Source: Pseudomonas helmanticensis
Lineage (GTDB): Bacteria > Pseudomonadota > Gammaproteobacteria > Pseudomonadales > Pseudomonadaceae
NCBI RefSeq assembly: GCF_900182985.1
Contig: NZ_FXUY01000002.1
Location: 560,501-624,500, forward strand
Reading direction: 5' to 3'
Length of the DNA: 64,000 nucleotides
Shown here: positions 1 through 8,685 of the stretch, one piece after another
Layout: every line of letters starts with the position of its first letter
Numbering within the stretch: the stretch's first letter is position 1
Notes under the pieces: model-generated
Databases searched by the model: none
What the model was told of the DNA's origin: nothing
What the model saw: the letters and a program-made list of their open reading frames with translations, nothing else
Made by a program: the position numbers and the translations under genes

Positions 1-694
1 AAACGTCACCCCAACGCAGCGGCGGGCCTTGACGCAGGGTGCCACGCGCGGCAACCACGCAGATCAGCAGGCAAACCACGAACACCGCCAGACGGGTGTA
101 CCACGGCGCAACCTGACGGGTACCGACGCTGCCACCACTGAACGGCCCGCGCGGACGCGTGGCACGATCGGCGCCTTTGAACGCCAGGGTCAGGATCACC
201 GTGCCGACGACCCACGCCAGCAGATAACGTACTACCGGAAAACCGTACCAGAGCATGCTCATCACGGTTTTCGGGTCTTCTTTCACGTACTGGAACACCA
301 GGCCGTTGAGGCGCTGGTGAAACTCGCGGTAGAAGTCCATCTCCATCAGGCCGAGGAACAGCGCGATGCTCGAGGCGATGGTCAGCCACAGACGGAAGAA
401 ACCGCGCGCGGCCATGGCGCGGGCACTGAACAGCGCCAGCACCAGTGGAATGCACACATAAACCACCAGGCGCAGGTCGAAACGCAGGCCATTGGCGAAA
501 GCTTCGAGGAAGGTCGAAGCCGGGGTGTCGAGGATCATCTCGCGGTTGTAGACCAGCAGCGCGAGGCGCAGCACGGAAAACATCACCATCATGACCAGAG
601 CACACAACAGCGTGTAGGCCAGATGCGATTTGACGGTCGGTTGCAGCAGGCGACTGGAAGATCGCTGCTGATTCAGGGCGTCCGGGTTTGCCAT
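1..694 (-). CDS. LTA synthase family protein (sulfatase superfamily), N-terminal part
   Basis: The gene runs off the left edge of the window, so only about 231 N-terminal residues are visible, starting MANPDALNQQ. They hold about five hydrophobic membrane segments (near residues 24-45, 70-92, 100-120, 160-182 and 205-225). Conserved-looking stretches such as FANGLRFDLR and MEMDFYREFHQRLNGLVFQY are typical of the membrane domain of lipoteichoic-acid-synthase-like phosphoglycerol transferases of Gram-negative bacteria. In these proteins the catalytic alkaline-phosphatase-type domain follows in the periplasm; here it would lie outside the window. The exact substrate in Pseudomonas is not settled. 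The start was chosen because the reading frame opens here with no better upstream start. Family call fairly sure, function inferred. Confidence 0.75.
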   Translation of the reverse strand, partial: MANPDALNQQRSSSRLLQPTVKSHLAYTLLCALVMMVMFSVLRLALLVYNREMILDTPASTFLEAFANGLRFDLRLVVYVCIPLVLALFSARAMAARGFFRLWLTIASSIALFLGLMEMDFYREFHQRLNGLVFQYVKEDPKTVMSMLWYGFPVVRYLLAWVVGTVILTLAFKGADRATRPRGPFSGGSVGTRQVAPWYTRLAVFVVCLLICVVAARGTLRQGPPLRWGDV

Positions 695-965
695 GTCGTT
701 TTAGGACCCATTGGAAGTTGAAGTTGCAAAAATACAGCGGCGCCATGCCCTCTATTGGTCATTCCAGACCCCGGGGCGTGCGCGGTGCGCAAATGTTGCA
801 CGATCGTTCGCACCATTGCCATTGATTACTGCCCCGCCACCAGACACTTTCATTTAGTGCAGCGGCAGACCAGGACAGCGTGCAATCAGCGCGGGCGAAT
901 TGTCTGGAACACTTTGTGAAAATTTCGTGCAACGCATATCTGGAAACACAATATAGATACAAAAC

Positions 966-996
966 AAAACGCCCCGAATCGATCGGGGCGTTTTGT
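966..996 (-). terminator. Rho-independent terminator of the START-domain gene
   Basis: A GC-rich stem built on CGCCCC and GGGGCG is flanked on the minus strand by a T-rich run (TTTTGTTTTG). It lies just past the stop of the START-domain gene. The remaining 270 bases up to base 694 hold only the presumed promoter of the LTA-synthase-like gene; I see no gene there. Confidence 0.85.
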
Positions 997-1008
997 TTGA
1001 GCGCGAGA

Positions 1009-1614
1009 TTACTTCTCGGCGCGTTCTTTCAAAGCTTTGAGGGTGTTGAACGGGGCATCGACGACGAACTTGTTGGCAATCATCGAAGGCACGCTGCCGC
1101 CCGGCTCGGTGTGCACCTGATAGGTCACTTCGACCTGATCACCTTTGGGCACGAACTTCCAGAAGCCTTTGACCTGCGCTACACGAACGAAGCCTTTCTC
1201 TTCCGGAATGTACTTGGGCAGACCTTCGAGGTTACGGGTCAGGCTGCCGTCGGCACCTTCGACGGTGGTCACGAGCAGTACCGAATCACGCGGAGTGACT
1301 GGCCAAGGCGTGTTGAACTGGGTGTAAGTCCAGCTCTGGGCGCCTTCGTGCTTGAGCAGTTTCTGGGTCTTGCACTCGTGAATCCAGGCGCAGGCGCCGG
1401 AGACGTCTTCCTGCAATGCGCGCAGTTTGGCGACGGTGGTCTTCATCAGCGCGACGCCCTGATAGGACTTGTAGTCCGAACCCGGCACTTCGCTCAGGGA
1501 GACCTTGATGCCGTCTTCGTTCTTGGCAACCTTCCAGTCTTCAGCCTGAGCGACCGAGGTGGCCAGCACAGCGGTCAAACCACACAACACAGCGATACGA
1601 TGCAGCGAACCCAT
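1009..1614 (-). CDS. START domain-containing protein, exported
   Basis: 201 residues starting MGSLHRIAVLCGLTAVLATS. The first about 23 residues form a signal peptide ending at VAQA-ED, so the protein is probably periplasmic. The rest matches the StAR-related lipid-transfer (START) fold family: the stretch with WIHECKTQKLLK, the central TQFNTPWPVTPRDSVL and the C-terminal GGSVPSMIANKFVVDAPF are typical of the Pseudomonas START proteins. The presumed role is binding a lipid or other hydrophobic ligand; none is known from the sequence. The frame is open upstream to 1815, but the signal peptide sets the start at 1614. A clear terminator follows. Confidence 0.8.
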   Translation of the reverse strand: MGSLHRIAVLCGLTAVLATSVAQAEDWKVAKNEDGIKVSLSEVPGSDYKSYQGVALMKTTVAKLRALQEDVSGACAWIHECKTQKLLKHEGAQSWTYTQFNTPWPVTPRDSVLLVTTVEGADGSLTRNLEGLPKYIPEEKGFVRVAQVKGFWKFVPKGDQVEVTYQVHTEPGGSVPSMIANKFVVDAPFNTLKALKERAEK

Positions 1615-1655
1615 AGTCTTATTCCTTATTGTTGAAGTTCCGTTCGTTAGACACA

Positions 1656-1910
1656 TCACGCCGCCGTCATCTGCTCCCACCAGCCGAGCAATCTGATCGC
1701 TTCTTCCGAGCTGTCGCCACACACTTCGACATCGGCGGCAAACCCCGAACAGACTGCCGGGCGCTCGGGGCGGCCGAAAATGCTGCACAGGTTTTCGACC
1801 GAGAGTTGCACGCAACGTTCGCCGGCAGGTTTGCCATCAGGCATGCCTGGAATCGGCGAACTGATGGACGGGGCAATGCAGCAAGCGCCACAGCCTTCAC
1901 GGCATTTCAT
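1656..1910 (-). CDS. YkgJ family cysteine cluster protein
   Basis: 84 residues beginning MKCREGCGACC. The cysteine pattern CxxGCGACC near the N-terminus, a middle C (GERCVQL), NLCSIFGRPERPAVC and a late C make up the CxxxCxxCC-type cluster of the YkgJ/UPF0153 family, thought to bind zinc or an Fe-S centre. Function unknown. I chose the ATG at 1910 over a TTG nine bases upstream because a GAGGAA ribosome site is correctly spaced for the ATG and abuts the TTG. Confidence 0.8.
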   Translation of the reverse strand: MKCREGCGACCIAPSISSPIPGMPDGKPAGERCVQLSVENLCSIFGRPERPAVCSGFAADVEVCGDSSEEAIRLLGWWEQMTAA

Positions 1911-2076
1911 GACGAACAATTCCTCGCGACGGGCGATGTGTTAAAGAGACGCGGAACAGAGTAACCGCTAAAACGGCTGTTTAAAATTCCCTGAACCGGG
2001 GTTTTTAGCGATATCCGAATGTGACTGACCAGTCTCCGACAAAGCGTCTGGTCTGCGGGTCGCAGCCGAGTCGAAT

Positions 2077-2547
2077 TTACTGCTTGAATTCGAAATCGAG
2101 CGCCGCGCCCTCCACTTCCCGACGCTCTTCGTTGCGCAGTTGCAACTGCATTTCGTTGCTGAGCAAACGGCCATTGAGCTGAAACCCACTGTTTTTCTCG
2201 CCAAACATCTGCGGCAGGATCGGCTCGCGCTTGGGCAATTGAACAGTGCCCTTGGGTTTCAATTCCTGGACCATGTCCTTGGGCAGGCTCAAATCGAGCC
2301 TGGCCGGTGGCAGGCGGGTTTTCGCCACTTCGCTGGCAGGTTTCGATTTGCTGGCAACCGGGGGGCGTTTTTTCACGACCTTCTGCTGGGTTTTCTTCGC
2401 CACGGCAGCTTTCTTTACGACCGGCGCTTTCTTGGCTGTCGTCGTCGCTGCCGGCTTTTCGGCAACTGCGGCGGCCATGACCGCCGGCGCATGACCGAGC
2501 ATCAACAAGCAGAGGCAAACCCAGGCGGCAGGAAAAATCGCTTTCAT
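2077..2547 (-). CDS. Hypothetical exported protein with Lys/Ala-rich linker
   Basis: 156 residues starting MKAIFPAAWVCLCLLMLGHA. A signal peptide of about 25 residues ends near VMAAA. A low-complexity segment rich in Lys, Ala, Val and Thr (about residues 30-65) follows, then a C-terminal region with LDLSLPKDMVQELKP and a charged tail (LRNEERREVEG). Such proteins are sometimes annotated as translation initiation factor 2 because of the KA-rich stretch; that name has no support here. Probably a periplasmic or envelope-linked protein of unknown function. It lies alone between a cysteine-cluster gene and a MocR regulator. Confidence 0.7.
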   Translation of the reverse strand: MKAIFPAAWVCLCLLMLGHAPAVMAAAVAEKPAATTTAKKAPVVKKAAVAKKTQQKVVKKRPPVASKSKPASEVAKTRLPPARLDLSLPKDMVQELKPKGTVQLPKREPILPQMFGEKNSGFQLNGRLLSNEMQLQLRNEERREVEGAALDFEFKQ

Positions 2548-2625
2548 GGACCCAACGAGACTAACGGCAGAGGGCCATATGCTCGCTTGTTGGACGCCAC
2601 AAGACAAGCATGACCCTCTGCTCGT

Positions 2626-4065
2626 TCAGAATCCGCCGGCCGTTTCCTGACACAGTTGCGTGGCCAGCAGACCGAGAGTCATCAACGCTCGCTCCGCCTC
2701 GCGGTTCCACGGAATGCCGCAGTTCAGGCGGATGCAGTGGTTGAACTGCTCGGTATTACTGAAGATCAACCCCGGCGCGATGCTGATGCCCTGCTGCAAG
2801 GCACGGACATGCAATTCCTGGGTATTGACCCTTCCTGGCAGACTCACCCAGAGGATGAAACCGCCCGTGGGCCGGGACATTTGCGTGCCTTCGGGGAAGT
2901 ACTGCTGCACCGCCAATTGAAAGGCGCTGAGGTTTTTCCGGTATTCCTGGCGGATGTACCGTAAATGCCGGTCATAACCCCCGTTTTCCAGATAGGCGGC
3001 AATGGCCATCTGCGTCACGCTGCACGCTGAATGCGTACTGAAGGTCTGCAAGCGCTGGATTTCCTGCTGATACTTGCCGGCAATCATCCAGCCGATACGC
3101 ACCCCGGGCGACAACGTCTTGGAAAAGCTCGAACAGTAGATCACCCGATCCAGTCGGTCATAGGCCTTGAGCGCTTTGGTGCGACCCTGCTCGAACATTA
3201 ACTCGCCATAGATATCGTCTTCGACGATCTGGATATCGAAGTCCGAGGCCAGGCGCAGCAACTGCTTTTGCCGCTCTTCGGGCATGGTGCCGCCCAAGGG
3301 ATTGCTCAGGCGCGTGGTCAACACCAACGCCTTGATCGACCATTGATTGGCCGCCAGTTGCAGGGCTTCGAGGCTCATGCCGGTGGCGGGGTCGCTGGGG
3401 ATCTCGATGACTTTCAGGCCGAGCAGGTCAGCCAGTTGCAGCAATCCGTAATAGGTCGGCGATTCGGCGGCGATCAGATCGCCCGGCCGCGTGAGTACCC
3501 GCAACGACATCTGCAAGGCGTCGACACAACCGTGGGTGATCACCACCTCCGAGGGGTCGATAACCACGCCGGCGTCACGCATGCGAATCGCCACTTGCCG
3601 ACGCAGCGGTTCAAAACCGGGGCTGAACATATAGCTGAAGGCGCGCGGGCTATGGAAACGGGTGACCTTGGCCAATTGCTGATGCAGCGCGCGCACCGGC
3701 AAGTAATCAACGCTCGGTACCGCCGCGCCCAGCGGGAAGACACCTTCGCGGCGCGATTCGACCAGAACCTGCTGAATGATGCTGCTACGAGTGACAAGAC
3801 CTGGCCGTTCGACCCGCGCGATGTCCGGTGTCGGCGCCGTCAGCGCTGGCGTCTGGTGCACGTAATAACCGGACTGCGGCCGTGCCCGAATCAGCCCCTG
3901 ATCTTCGAGATTGGCATACGCCTGCAACACCGTCGCATGGCTGACGTTGAGCTGCGAGCTCATCTTGCGCACCGAAGGCACGCGTTCCCCCGGTTGATAG
4001 ACACCACGGCGGATGTCTTCGGCCAGTTGCTGAGCAATACGTTGGTAGAGCAAAAGATTGGTCAT
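2626..4065 (-). CDS. MocR-type regulator: GntR HTH fused to PLP-dependent aminotransferase
   Basis: 479 residues. Residues 1-75 form a GntR winged helix (IAQQLAEDIRRGVYQPGERVPS...VSHATVLQAYANLEDQGLI). Residues about 110-470 form a class-I aminotransferase fold. The PLP-binding lysine is in SSFSKTLSPGVRIGW, and the upstream AESPTYYGLLQ and VEDDIYGEL motifs are present. MocR proteins use the aminotransferase fold to sense PLP or an amino compound and control neighbouring genes. No obvious metabolic target is adjacent, so its regulon is unknown. Full length for the family. The 314 bases upstream hold its promoter, a terminator and a REP-like element. Confidence 0.88.
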   Translation of the reverse strand: MTNLLLYQRIAQQLAEDIRRGVYQPGERVPSVRKMSSQLNVSHATVLQAYANLEDQGLIRARPQSGYYVHQTPALTAPTPDIARVERPGLVTRSSIIQQVLVESRREGVFPLGAAVPSVDYLPVRALHQQLAKVTRFHSPRAFSYMFSPGFEPLRRQVAIRMRDAGVVIDPSEVVITHGCVDALQMSLRVLTRPGDLIAAESPTYYGLLQLADLLGLKVIEIPSDPATGMSLEALQLAANQWSIKALVLTTRLSNPLGGTMPEERQKQLLRLASDFDIQIVEDDIYGELMFEQGRTKALKAYDRLDRVIYCSSFSKTLSPGVRIGWMIAGKYQQEIQRLQTFSTHSACSVTQMAIAAYLENGGYDRHLRYIRQEYRKNLSAFQLAVQQYFPEGTQMSRPTGGFILWVSLPGRVNTQELHVRALQQGISIAPGLIFSNTEQFNHCIRLNCGIPWNREAERALMTLGLLATQLCQETAGGF

Positions 4066-4213
4066 GACGCAGCACTCGATTTCACGGGCATTTTATTCTT
4101 GTGTGAAACAATACCGGAACAGTTTAGAAGTGTACTGGGACAGTTACCACTTTAGTCGACCATACAGTGCGGTGTCTGCCCCCGACTGTACTGATTTGCG
4201 AGCTATTCGACAG

Positions 4214-4252
4214 ACGTAAAAAAGCCCGGCACTGCATGACAGGCCGGGCTTT
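4214..4252 (-). terminator. Rho-independent terminator of the OmpA/DUF4398 operon
   Basis: The stem AAGCCCGGC / GCCGGGCTT has a short loop, followed on the minus strand by a run of T. It sits downstream of the OmpA-family gene that ends at 4380. Confidence 0.85.
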
Positions 4253-4273
4253 GCAGAAGCCGTGTAGGAGCCG

Positions 4274-4365
4274 TGTAGGAGCTGACGAGTGCAACGAGGC
4301 TGCGATCTTTTGATCTTGTTTTTAAAACCAAGATCAAAAGATCGCAGGCTTCGCCAGCTCCTACA
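4274..4365. repeat. REP-like inverted repeat (TGTAGGAGCTG / CTGCGATC family), copy 1
   Basis: Two mirrored arms each start TGTAGGAGCTG and contain CTGCGATCTTTTGATC, joined by an A/T-rich loop. Six further copies occur in this window, all between genes, typical of intergenic REP/REPIN-type elements of fluorescent pseudomonads. The arm facing 4274 is slightly divergent. Confidence 0.8.
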
Positions 4366-4379
4366 GGGTTTTGCGTTGC

Positions 4380-5192
4380 TTAACGGGCGGCGCCGAGCTG
4401 GCCTTTTTCGTCGGAGAAAACGATTTCCACGCGACGGTTCTGTGCCCGCCCGCGCTCGGAAGCGTTGACGTCTACCGGGTATTCATCGCCGTAACCTTCG
4501 ACCTGAATGCGTTTGTCATCGATGCCCAGGTCCATCAGCACGTCAGCCACGGCTTGCGCGCGGTCGCGGGACAGCTTGAGGTTTTCCTGCTTGCCGCCGG
4601 TGCTGTCGGTGTAACCCTCGATACGCACCACGCGTTTCGGATTCAATTGCAAGAACTGGACGATCTTCAGCACCACGCGGTTGGCCGAGTTTTTCAGCTC
4701 AGCTTCACCGGTGTCGAACAATACGTCACCCAGGGTCATCACCAGACCACGGTCAGTCTGCGTGGTGGCCAGTGCGACGATCTGTTCTTCCAGCCACTTG
4801 CCCTGCTGCTGCACGCTGAGCAACTTGGATTCACGCAAGGCCAATTGCAGACGCTGGCGCTCCAGTTCGAGCTTGGCCGCGCGCTCTTCGTTAAGCACCT
4901 GATTGGTATGTTCGCGGGCGATTTCGCTGTAACGCTGGCTCAGGTAGGCGTAATGCACCACGTCCGAACCGCTGCCCCAATAGGTCGACAAGCGATCGGC
5001 GCGGGCCAGGGATTCACCGGCGCGGATCACGTCTTTTGGCGCGATGCGCAGCACGTTGGAGTCTTCTTTGACTTTCTGGAAGTCGGCGCCGGCTTCTTGC
5101 AGAGCGGATTCACTGTGTTGCCCGGCGCAACCGTACAGGCTGGCGCAACCGGCGAGGATCAAAGCGCCAACGACTTTGGATTTGAGGCTCAT
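4380..5192 (-). CDS. OmpA family lipoprotein with coiled-coil linker
   Basis: 270 residues. The N-terminus MSLKSKVVGALILAGCASLYGCAG carries a signal with a likely lipobox ending at Cys22 (LYGC). Residues about 85-135 are strongly helical and charged (EERAAKLELERQRLQLALRESKLL). Residues 150-260 form the OmpA peptidoglycan-binding domain: TLGDVLFDTGEAELK, VRIEGYTDSTGGKQENLKLSRDRAQAV and GYGDEYPVDVNASERGRAQNRRVEI. This anchors the envelope to peptidoglycan. It overlaps the upstream DUF4398 gene by 4 bases, so the two are translated together; this pairing is common in Pseudomonas. Confidence 0.88.
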   Translation of the reverse strand: MSLKSKVVGALILAGCASLYGCAGQHSESALQEAGADFQKVKEDSNVLRIAPKDVIRAGESLARADRLSTYWGSGSDVVHYAYLSQRYSEIAREHTNQVLNEERAAKLELERQRLQLALRESKLLSVQQQGKWLEEQIVALATTQTDRGLVMTLGDVLFDTGEAELKNSANRVVLKIVQFLQLNPKRVVRIEGYTDSTGGKQENLKLSRDRAQAVADVLMDLGIDDKRIQVEGYGDEYPVDVNASERGRAQNRRVEIVFSDEKGQLGAAR

Positions 5193-5545
5193 TGGGCATC
5201 TCCCAGTTGCTTGCGCAGTCGGACGATGCGGGTGTTGAGCACGTTCAGCTGTTCTTCACTTTTTTGCGTCAGCACTTTGGCTTCAGCCAGACGCGCATCC
5301 AGCTCGGCCTGTTCGGCACGCATGCGCGCATTGCGATAGGACTCGTCGGCCATGTTGCCTTTGGCGCGATCGTATTTGGTTTCGGCCAGTTTCATTTCCG
5401 GCACTTCATCTGCAGTGGCGCCGACAGCCTTGGCCTGGGTGATGGCCTGCTCGGTCAGACGCATTTGTTCAATCGGTGCCGGATCGGTTGCGCAACCGGC
5501 CAGGGCCAGAACGGCCACAGCCGCGAAAAGAGGTCGAATACTCAC
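5189..5545 (-). CDS. DUF4398 domain-containing lipoprotein
   Basis: 118 residues. A signal sequence and lipobox (VLALAGC, Cys18) are followed by a helical domain rich in Ala, Glu, Lys and Arg (RLTEQAITQAKAVGA, NMADESYRNARMRAEQAELDARLAEAK). This is the DUF4398 pattern, found in front of OmpA-type genes. The stop overlaps the start of the OmpA-family gene (ATGA-type). Presumably both proteins act together in the periplasm or at the outer membrane; no biochemical role is known to me. Confidence 0.85.
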   Translation of the reverse strand: MSIRPLFAAVAVLALAGCATDPAPIEQMRLTEQAITQAKAVGATADEVPEMKLAETKYDRAKGNMADESYRNARMRAEQAELDARLAEAKVLTQKSEEQLNVLNTRIVRLRKQLGDAQ

Positions 5546-5554
5546 TAAGAATCC

Positions 5555-6376
5555 CTACTGTTTTGGGGCACTGACAGGTTGTTGCGGCTGTTGCTGCTGC
5601 GCCTTCCAGCGCTCGATATTGCGTTGCAGCGCGGCTTCCGTCAGTCCGGACGCGGGCAATTCTGTCATCTTTTTGGCTAGCTGTCCGCGCAACCACGGAT
5701 CGTTGCAGGCCGAGTTGTGGGAAACCGCAAGGAACAACCCCGGGCGATCAATGGGTTGCTCGAACGCCAGCAGATCATTGGCCATGCCCAACGCCTGTGC
5801 GGCGGCCATGCCCGAGTAACGCCCGGCGAGTACATATTCCACTTCGCCCAAGAGCAATTTCTGCAGGGCCAGGGTGAGGTTGGCTGTCTTGGTCAGGGTC
5901 AGATTCTGCTCGGCGAAAGTGCCAAATGCCTGGGTCATTCGAGACTTTTCCGACAAGGCGCCGGCGTGGCCGTGCAGGTCTTTGGCTTCGCTGTAGGCCA
6001 GTGTCGAGCCTTTGCGCGTCCACACCAGGTAGTCGTTTTCCAGCAGCGGCGGATAGATGTAGTCGAGGTTTTCCAGCTCAGTGAAGGTCAGCGGCGCGTC
6101 GGCGAGCATGTCCATGCGCCCGCTGCGCACTTCGTCGAGGGCTTGCGCGCGTTTGCCGGCGTAGAGCAACTCGACTTTGATGCCGAGATCCTTGGCCACT
6201 TGCTGCAACAGGTCGGCACTGGCACCGATCAATTGTTTCGGATTTTGCGGATCCTGCCACAGGTACGGCGGCGCATCCGGGCTGCCGGTAACGACGAGGC
6301 GTTCGCACTTGCCAGCGGCTGTCGCCAAACCTGGCAACAGGGCCAATCCCAACAACAATCCGCAGCGCAGATCCAT
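5555..6376 (-). CDS. Transporter substrate-binding domain protein (SBP_bac_3 type), periplasmic
   Basis: 273 residues starting MDLRCGLLLGLALLPGLATA, a signal peptide. The mature part has the bilobed solute-binding pattern: LVVTGSPDAPPYLWQDP near the start, ASADLLQQVAKDLGIKVELLYAGKRAQALDEVRSGRMDMLA, then KDLHGHAGALS and NLTLALQKLLLGEVEYVLAG. No permease or ATPase gene is adjacent, so it may be a sensor-type orphan rather than a transport component. It ends 9 bases before the DUF4398 start and may share transcription with that pair. The C-terminus is Gln/Pro rich. The start was set by the signal peptide; the frame is open upstream through the etfA terminator. Confidence 0.8.
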   Translation of the reverse strand: MDLRCGLLLGLALLPGLATAAGKCERLVVTGSPDAPPYLWQDPQNPKQLIGASADLLQQVAKDLGIKVELLYAGKRAQALDEVRSGRMDMLADAPLTFTELENLDYIYPPLLENDYLVWTRKGSTLAYSEAKDLHGHAGALSEKSRMTQAFGTFAEQNLTLTKTANLTLALQKLLLGEVEYVLAGRYSGMAAAQALGMANDLLAFEQPIDRPGLFLAVSHNSACNDPWLRGQLAKKMTELPASGLTEAALQRNIERWKAQQQQPQQPVSAPKQ

Positions 6377-6405
6377 GGCAAAACGCTCCCACTCAAATCC
6401 GAGAC

Positions 6406-6434
6406 AAAAAAAACCCGACCAAAAGGTCGGGCTC
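6406..6434 (-). terminator. Rho-independent terminator of etfBA
   Basis: Stem AGCCCGACC / GGTCGGGTT with a TTTT loop, followed on the minus strand by eight T. It lies 22 bases past the etfA stop. Confidence 0.9.
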
Positions 6435-6455
6435 TTTATAAGTGAAGCCGCTGGA

Positions 6456-7385
6456 TTAGACCAGCTTCTCCAGCTCAGGTACTGCTTCGAACAAATCCGC
6501 CACGAGACCGTAATCGGCCACCTGGAAGATCGGTGCTTCTTCGTCCTTGTTGATCGCAACGATCACTTTGGAGTCTTTCATGCCGGCCAGATGCTGGATC
6601 GCGCCGGAGATACCGACGGCGATGTACAGCTGTGGCGCAACGATCTTGCCGGTCTGACCGACCTGCATGTCGTTCGGTACGAAACCTGCGTCAACCGCAG
6701 CGCGCGAAGCACCGACGGCAGCGCCCAGCTTGTCGGCCAGGGCGTACAGGTGTTTGAAGTTGTCGCCGTTCTGCATGCCACGGCCGCCGGAAACGACGAT
6801 CTTGGCAGCGGTCAGTTCTGGACGATCGGACTTGGCCAGCTCTTCGCCAACGAAGCTCGAAGTGCCAGCGTTGTGCGCAGCAGCAACCGCTTCAACGGCA
6901 GCCGAACCACCTTCAGCAGCAACCGGGTCGAAACCGGTGGCACGCACGGTGATCACTTTGATCGCAGCGGTCGATTGCACAGTAGCGATGGCGTTACCGG
7001 CGTAGATCGGACGCTTGAACGTGTCAGCGCTTTCGACCGAGATGATCTCGGAGATCTGGTCAACGTCCAGCTGCGCGGCAACGCGCGGCAGGATGTTTTT
7101 GCCGTTGGAGGTAGCGGCAGCCAGGATGTGGCTGTAGCCAGCGCCCAGCTCTGCAACCAATGGCGCAACGTTTTCCGGCAGCTGATGCGCGTAAGCGGCA
7201 TTGTCAGCGTTCAGGACTTTGCTCACGCCAGCGATTTTCGCAGCGGCTTCCGCCACGGCGCCAGCGCCTTGGCCGGCAACCAGAACGTGGATGTCGCCGC
7301 CGATTTTGGCAGCAGCAGCCACGGTGTTCAGCGTGGCCGGGGCCAGCACTTTGTTGTCGTGTTCAGCAATAACCAAGATAGTCAT
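6456..7385 (-). CDS. etfA: Electron transfer flavoprotein subunit alpha
   Basis: 309 residues, the usual length. The N-terminal domain ([14 protein letters not shown]...) and the C-terminal FAD-binding domain are clear: [68 protein letters not shown]. The ETF alpha/beta dimer takes electrons from acyl-CoA and other dehydrogenases and passes them to ETF-ubiquinone oxidoreductase, encoded divergently at 8686. The gene follows etfB directly and is closed by a strong terminator. Confidence 0.97.
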   Translation of the reverse strand: MTILVIAEHDNKVLAPATLNTVAAAAKIGGDIHVLVAGQGAGAVAEAAAKIAGVSKVLNADNAAYAHQLPENVAPLVAELGAGYSHILAAATSNGKNILPRVAAQLDVDQISEIISVESADTFKRPIYAGNAIATVQSTAAIKVITVRATGFDPVAAEGGSAAVEAVAAAHNAGTSSFVGEELAKSDRPELTAAKIVVSGGRGMQNGDNFKHLYALADKLGAAVGASRAAVDAGFVPNDMQVGQTGKIVAPQLYIAVGISGAIQHLAGMKDSKVIVAINKDEEAPIFQVADYGLVADLFEAVPELEKLV

Positions 7386-8135
7386 TTAGATTACCTTCGC
7401 TTCGTTCTTGAGTTTTTCAACCAGTTCAGCCACCGACTTGACCTTGATACCTGCGCTGCGTGCAGCCGGCGCTTCGACTTTCAGGGTCTTGTTGGTGGAG
7501 GCGGTGGAAACGCCCAAAGCGTCCGGAGTCAGCACTTCGAGAGGCTTCTTCTTGGCTTTCATGATGTTTGGCAGAGACGCGTAGCGCGGCTCGTTCAAAC
7601 GCAGGTCGGTGGTGACGATCGCCGGCAGTTTCAGGGAAACCGTCTGCGCGCCGCCGTCGATTTCGCGAGTCACGGCAACGCTGTCGCCAGAGACTTCGAC
7701 TTTCGAAGCGAACGTGCCCTGACCGTAGCCGCTCAGTGCAGCGAGCATCTGGCCGGTCTGGTTGTTATCGCTGTCGATGGCCTGTTTGCCAAGGATCACC
7801 AGTTGAGGCTGTTCCTTGTCGACCACAGCCTTGAGCAGCTTGGCCACGGCGAGCGAGGTCAGATCTTCAGCGGATTCGACGAGGATGGCACGGTCGGCAC
7901 CCAGAGCCAGTGCGGTACGCAGCTGCTCCTGAGCGGTGGTCGGGCCGATGGAGACGACGACGATTTCAGTCGCAACACCTTTCTCTTTCAGGCGTACAGC
8001 TTCTTCCACTGCGATTTCGCAGAACGGGTTCATCGACATCTTGACGTTGGCGAGATCGACGCCGGAATTGTCCGCCTTGACGCGAACCTTGACGTTGTAA
8101 TCCACAACGCGTTTGACAGCTACAAGAACCTTCAT
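7386..8135 (-). CDS. etfB: Electron transfer flavoprotein subunit beta
   Basis: 249 residues, full length. Typical blocks include [75 protein letters not shown] and the signature-like region [30 protein letters not shown]. It binds AMP and forms the ETF dimer with EtfA. It is the first gene of the etfBA operon; the next start codon follows its stop directly, so translation is coupled. Confidence 0.97.
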   Translation of the reverse strand: MKVLVAVKRVVDYNVKVRVKADNSGVDLANVKMSMNPFCEIAVEEAVRLKEKGVATEIVVVSIGPTTAQEQLRTALALGADRAILVESAEDLTSLAVAKLLKAVVDKEQPQLVILGKQAIDSDNNQTGQMLAALSGYGQGTFASKVEVSGDSVAVTREIDGGAQTVSLKLPAIVTTDLRLNEPRYASLPNIMKAKKKPLEVLTPDALGVSTASTNKTLKVEAPAARSAGIKVKSVAELVEKLKNEAKVI

Positions 8136-8513
8136 GGATTCCTCGTTACTCTCCGGTGAAAAGAAAGTCGCCTAGGCGAACCTGGCGGTTGATGCTCATC
8201 GGGCCTACAAGGGCACCTCTAAAAACGCCGGCTTGTACTCGGGATGATGACACCCTGCAAAGTGCTGGACCGTTCGTCAGTGGTGACCAATCAGTCATTC
8301 AACTTCACGCTGTGTAAACTGCGCGCCAGACCTGCGCTGCGCATCACCCTTTCTGCCTACGCCCTGTCTTTAGAGGTGCTCTTGAAACCGCCAGTCTGCC
8401 TACGGCGAGCGCAAAACCGCCCGTATCTTGACCGGAACGCCTATTCCGGTCAATACAGCAAAATGACCATTCATAAGCCGCGCTTCTTTGATTTCTCTGG
8501 CCTGGAGCCGATT

Positions 8514-8527
8514 CAAACAAACGTTTG
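8514..8527. promoter_or_regulatory. PsrA-type operator upstream of etfD
   Basis: CAAAC-AAAC-GTTTG is a perfect match to the published PsrA pattern (G/C)AAAC-N2-4-GTTT(G/C). It lies two bases upstream of the -35 box of the etfD promoter. PsrA is a TetR-family regulator that senses long-chain fatty acids in Pseudomonas. Confidence 0.75.
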
Positions 8528-8529
8528 TA

Positions 8530-8558
8530 TTGGACGCTAGGAGTGGTGTAGATATAAT
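8530..8558 (+). promoter_or_regulatory. Sigma-70 promoter of etfD
   Basis: TTGGAC (8530-8535), a 17-base spacer and a perfect TATAAT (8553-8558). The predicted start near 8565 leaves a leader of about 120 bases before the GTG at 8686. Confidence 0.8.
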
Positions 8559-8685
8559 GCGCCGCCTAGAGAGAAAGGTCTGTTCTCCAATATTCTCCTT
8601 GACGTTAACGTAAAGGAATAGCGGATGCGACATCAAACCTCCAAATTAGAAAAAAAACTGTTGAGCCTTGAGTAGGAGATAGCCT

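Larger units (their letters stand above)
8136..8685. other. Intergenic region between divergent etfBA and etfD
   Basis: About 550 bases with no credible gene. It holds the etfD promoter and a PsrA-type box (listed separately). The etfBA promoter must lie between about 8150 and 8400 but I could not place it with confidence. Confidence 0.6.

Noticed and set aside
6177..8159. Long plus-strand open frame opposite etfA and etfB
   Set aside because: It is the antisense frame of GC-rich coding DNA; the minus strand encodes two textbook ETF subunits.
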